A stretch of DNA of 64,000 nucleotides from Candidatus Heimdallarchaeota archaeon (GTDB lineage: Archaea; Asgardarchaeota; Heimdallarchaeia; Heimdallarchaeales; Kariarchaeaceae). Below are positions 62,425 through 64,000 of the stretch, piece after piece. The DNA is taken from contig JADCLS010000021.1 of assembly GCA_026702845.1 (NCBI GenBank), positions 1-64,000 on the forward strand, read 5' to 3'. The position numbers were made by a program, and so were the translations under genes. Numbering within the stretch: position 1 is the first letter of the stretch; each line of letters starts with the position of its first letter. The notes beneath the pieces were generated by a model. The model was given only the letters and a program-made list of their open reading frames with translations. It had not been told where the DNA came from and did not search any database.

Positions 62425-63996
62425 CTGGGAGATTCTACTGTAGATGATAGCATAATAAACAGCCTGTATCCCCACTATTAACAGCGAAAGATATTTATCT
62501 AAAGATTCCTCGAGAATAACCAAATCTATGAGAAATTTGATGATGGAGAACAGGGACAAGGCCAATCCAATTCTAAACATGCGATTATCCTTGACAGTCA
62601 ATGCAATCGCAGTGAGAACTATAGCAACTCCTCCCAATATAAAATTGGATGTGGAAGTGGAATAGAACCCAAATAGACTGGACCCTAACATAAGCACAAA
62701 TGCAGAAATCACTAAACCATCATTGAAATATGTTGTCTGTTTTCGAATCATATCTACAATCAATGAAAGAGATAGGACGACAAACATCAAAAGGGATAGC
62801 CAACGATTTGCCATATACTCTGGAACTACCCTTAGATTGATAGCATACCACAAGCTGGTGAGAATGGCGATCATAAATTGCCCAGCAATACCTAGTGAGT
62901 GATAAGTGATATAGGGGAAGATACTTCTCTCGTGGGAGGAGAAAATTAATTCTCGGTTAACCAATGAGAAGATCAGTATACCTAACCACATAACTACCTG
63001 AATAATCAGTCCACTTTCCTCAAATGCTGTGAACACTGTTGAGAATAATGCAAAGATAACCGAGATCATTAATGTCATATCATTGAATCGTTTCTCACTG
63101 GAGAGTATATAGATTACCTGGAGTATAGTGATACCATAAAAAGTCATCAAACCGTAGAATGCACTCATTTGACTTAATAATACGAATATCACCACTAACA
63201 GGATCAGAAATCCATAGAGCACTACATCAAGAATTGATAATGATCGTTCTCCAAGTTTCATAGAAAGTCTGATAAATGGACTGGTGATAAATAACAAGAA
63301 GAATATCAGAAACATAAATACCATATAGATTTCATTCTGTAACCCAAAGGCAATGACATTCACCAAGTTACTTGCTAACCAACTGAACGATGCTTTTTCA
63401 CCAAGTTGATCATTAAATCGGTATACAACCGCTAGATGAAGTAGTATACTAACAGCCCACAGGATATTCTTCCACTCTGTCTCTACCAGGGACATCACTA
63501 GAAAATTGAGAAAACCAATCACAGCAAGTGAAAAAAGTGATTGTTCATCTGAAAATCTGAGAAATTGAATGGTATAGATGATAAGATAGAATACAACTAT
63601 AAGTTGCATGATTATCCAAATGTTTTCTGCCAACCAGAAATCTCGATGAAAATCAGAATATGCAGCAATGATGAAACCCATGAGAACACCACTCAGAAGA
63701 TGAATCATACTCTCAATCCAGTCAATTGATCTGGTGAATTGCAAGATCATCAGTGCTATAAGAAATCCTGTATAAAGAGACAAATTGCTGAGTGACCAGA
63801 CTGAGATATCGGTAATAATGGAATCCCCGTAAAAAGCAGCTCTTCCAATTAATGAAAGCAATGAAAACATTACAAACCAAGTACTCCTCATTTCAAATTT
63901 GTACATCAGAAAGAGAGATGCAAAGGCAAAGAGGAATAACTCAACACTAGTGAGATTTATCAGCCAATTATTCTGTGTTAAGCTCAGCCCAAACAC
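62392..63996 (-). CDS. Large polytopic membrane protein (5' end may extend past the window)
   Basis: The 534-residue protein has about 14 hydrophobic helices and no clear soluble domain. The start is placed at GTG 63996, but the frame is still open at the window edge, so an upstream start is possible. The family is not recognised; the layout of paired helices is like that of polyprenyl or sugar transporters, but no motif decides. It ends inside the convergent ApbA-like gene. Confidence 0.6.
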   Translation of the reverse strand: MFGLSLTQNNWLINLTSVELFLFAFASLFLMYKFEMRSTWFVMFSLLSLIGRAAFYGDSIITDISVWSLSNLSLYTGFLIALMILQFTRSIDWIESMIHLLSGVLMGFIIAAYSDFHRDFWLAENIWIIMQLIVVFYLIIYTIQFLRFSDEQSLFSLAVIGFLNFLVMSLVETEWKNILWAVSILLHLAVVYRFNDQLGEKASFSWLASNLVNVIAFGLQNEIYMVFMFLIFFLLFITSPFIRLSMKLGERSLSILDVVLYGFLILLVVIFVLLSQMSAFYGLMTFYGITILQVIYILSSEKRFNDMTLMISVIFALFSTVFTAFEESGLIIQVVMWLGILIFSLVNRELIFSSHERSIFPYITYHSLGIAGQFMIAILTSLWYAINLRVVPEYMANRWLSLLMFVVLSLSLIVDMIRKQTTYFNDGLVISAFVLMLGSSLFGFYSTSTSNFILGGVAIVLTAIALTVKDNRMFRIGLALSLFSIIKFLIDLVILEESLDKYLSLLIVGIQAVYYAIIYSRISQLKTPIKAEDV

Positions 63997-64000
63997 AAGT

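Noticed and set aside
1..64000. CRISPR array, rRNA or tRNA genes
   Set aside because: No regularly spaced repeats, no rRNA-like conserved blocks and no cloverleaf sequence were seen in the gaps on either strand.

Overview
The window looks like a chromosomal segment of an archaeon, most likely an Asgard archaeon (Heimdall-like), though no rRNA or other decisive marker gene is present. Archaeal traits are RadA, a TFB-like transcription factor, a type IV pilin with the [14 protein letters not shown] signature, a Trm112-like protein, HMG-CoA synthase, TATA boxes about 25-30 bases upstream of many starts (many mRNAs look leaderless), and AGGTGA or GGAGGT Shine-Dalgarno sites inside operons. Asgard-like traits are a degenerate Ras/Rab-type GTPase fused to TPRs, a membrane-anchored RING-finger protein, and several proteins ending in, or built from, a longin/roadblock-like domain. 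The DNA is AT-rich; dnaK and dnaJ are visibly less so.

Layout. 0-6 kb: a secreted lectin-like protein, dnaK, and the pseudo-GTPase/TPR protein. 6-13 kb: a MarR regulator with its operator and a coupled membrane protein, a membrane-anchored sialidase, then two Cache/HAMP receptors, one carrying TPR and VWA domains. 13-16 kb: an operon of two small paralogs with a GFVSNSS start plus a leucine-rich-repeat protein. 16-26 kb: surface proteins (BNR-like, peptide-binding-protein-like), a 7TM protein with a cytosolic longin-like tail, a pseudo-P-loop protein coupled to MscS, a radical SAM protein and the RING protein. 26-30 kb: dnaJ, pilin, longin-like and Trm112-like proteins. 31-35.5 kb: an ABC exporter operon with two different ATPases and one FtsX-type permease. 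37-45 kb: MFS, HAD and small membrane proteins, and a divergent cis-prenyltransferase. 46-50 kb: HMG-CoA synthase, a TFB lacking its zinc ribbon, and small orphan genes that share the exact promoter motif TTACTTAAATA. 51-64 kb: a histidine phosphatase with an overlapping 28-residue membrane microprotein, an amidohydrolase, two large tandem Thr-rich surface proteins, a DHFR-like reductase, RadA, a TPR/longin protein, a ketopantoate-reductase-like protein and a polytopic membrane protein.

The strongest new observation is at 44.0-45.0 kb. A secreted, membrane-anchored protein gene is split by a 408-bp element with 12-bp inverted repeats near its ends and a 7-bp target duplication (ATCCATG). Removing the element plus one duplication copy restores a 184-codon frame. 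The element's interior is richer in GC and rich in hairpins on the minus strand (including a GAAA-capped stem, a GCAA-capped stem and a 7-bp long-range helix) behind an internal TATA box, so it may be a small mobile element that carries a structured RNA. A 39-bp relative of one element end lies at 8.58 kb.

Other leads are a motif shared by the dnaK and dnaJ promoters, a 63-bp sialidase remnant at 13.1 kb, and near-identical 3' ends of the two surface-protein paralogs, which suggest gene conversion. All domain calls are by eye from sequence; no database search was possible.
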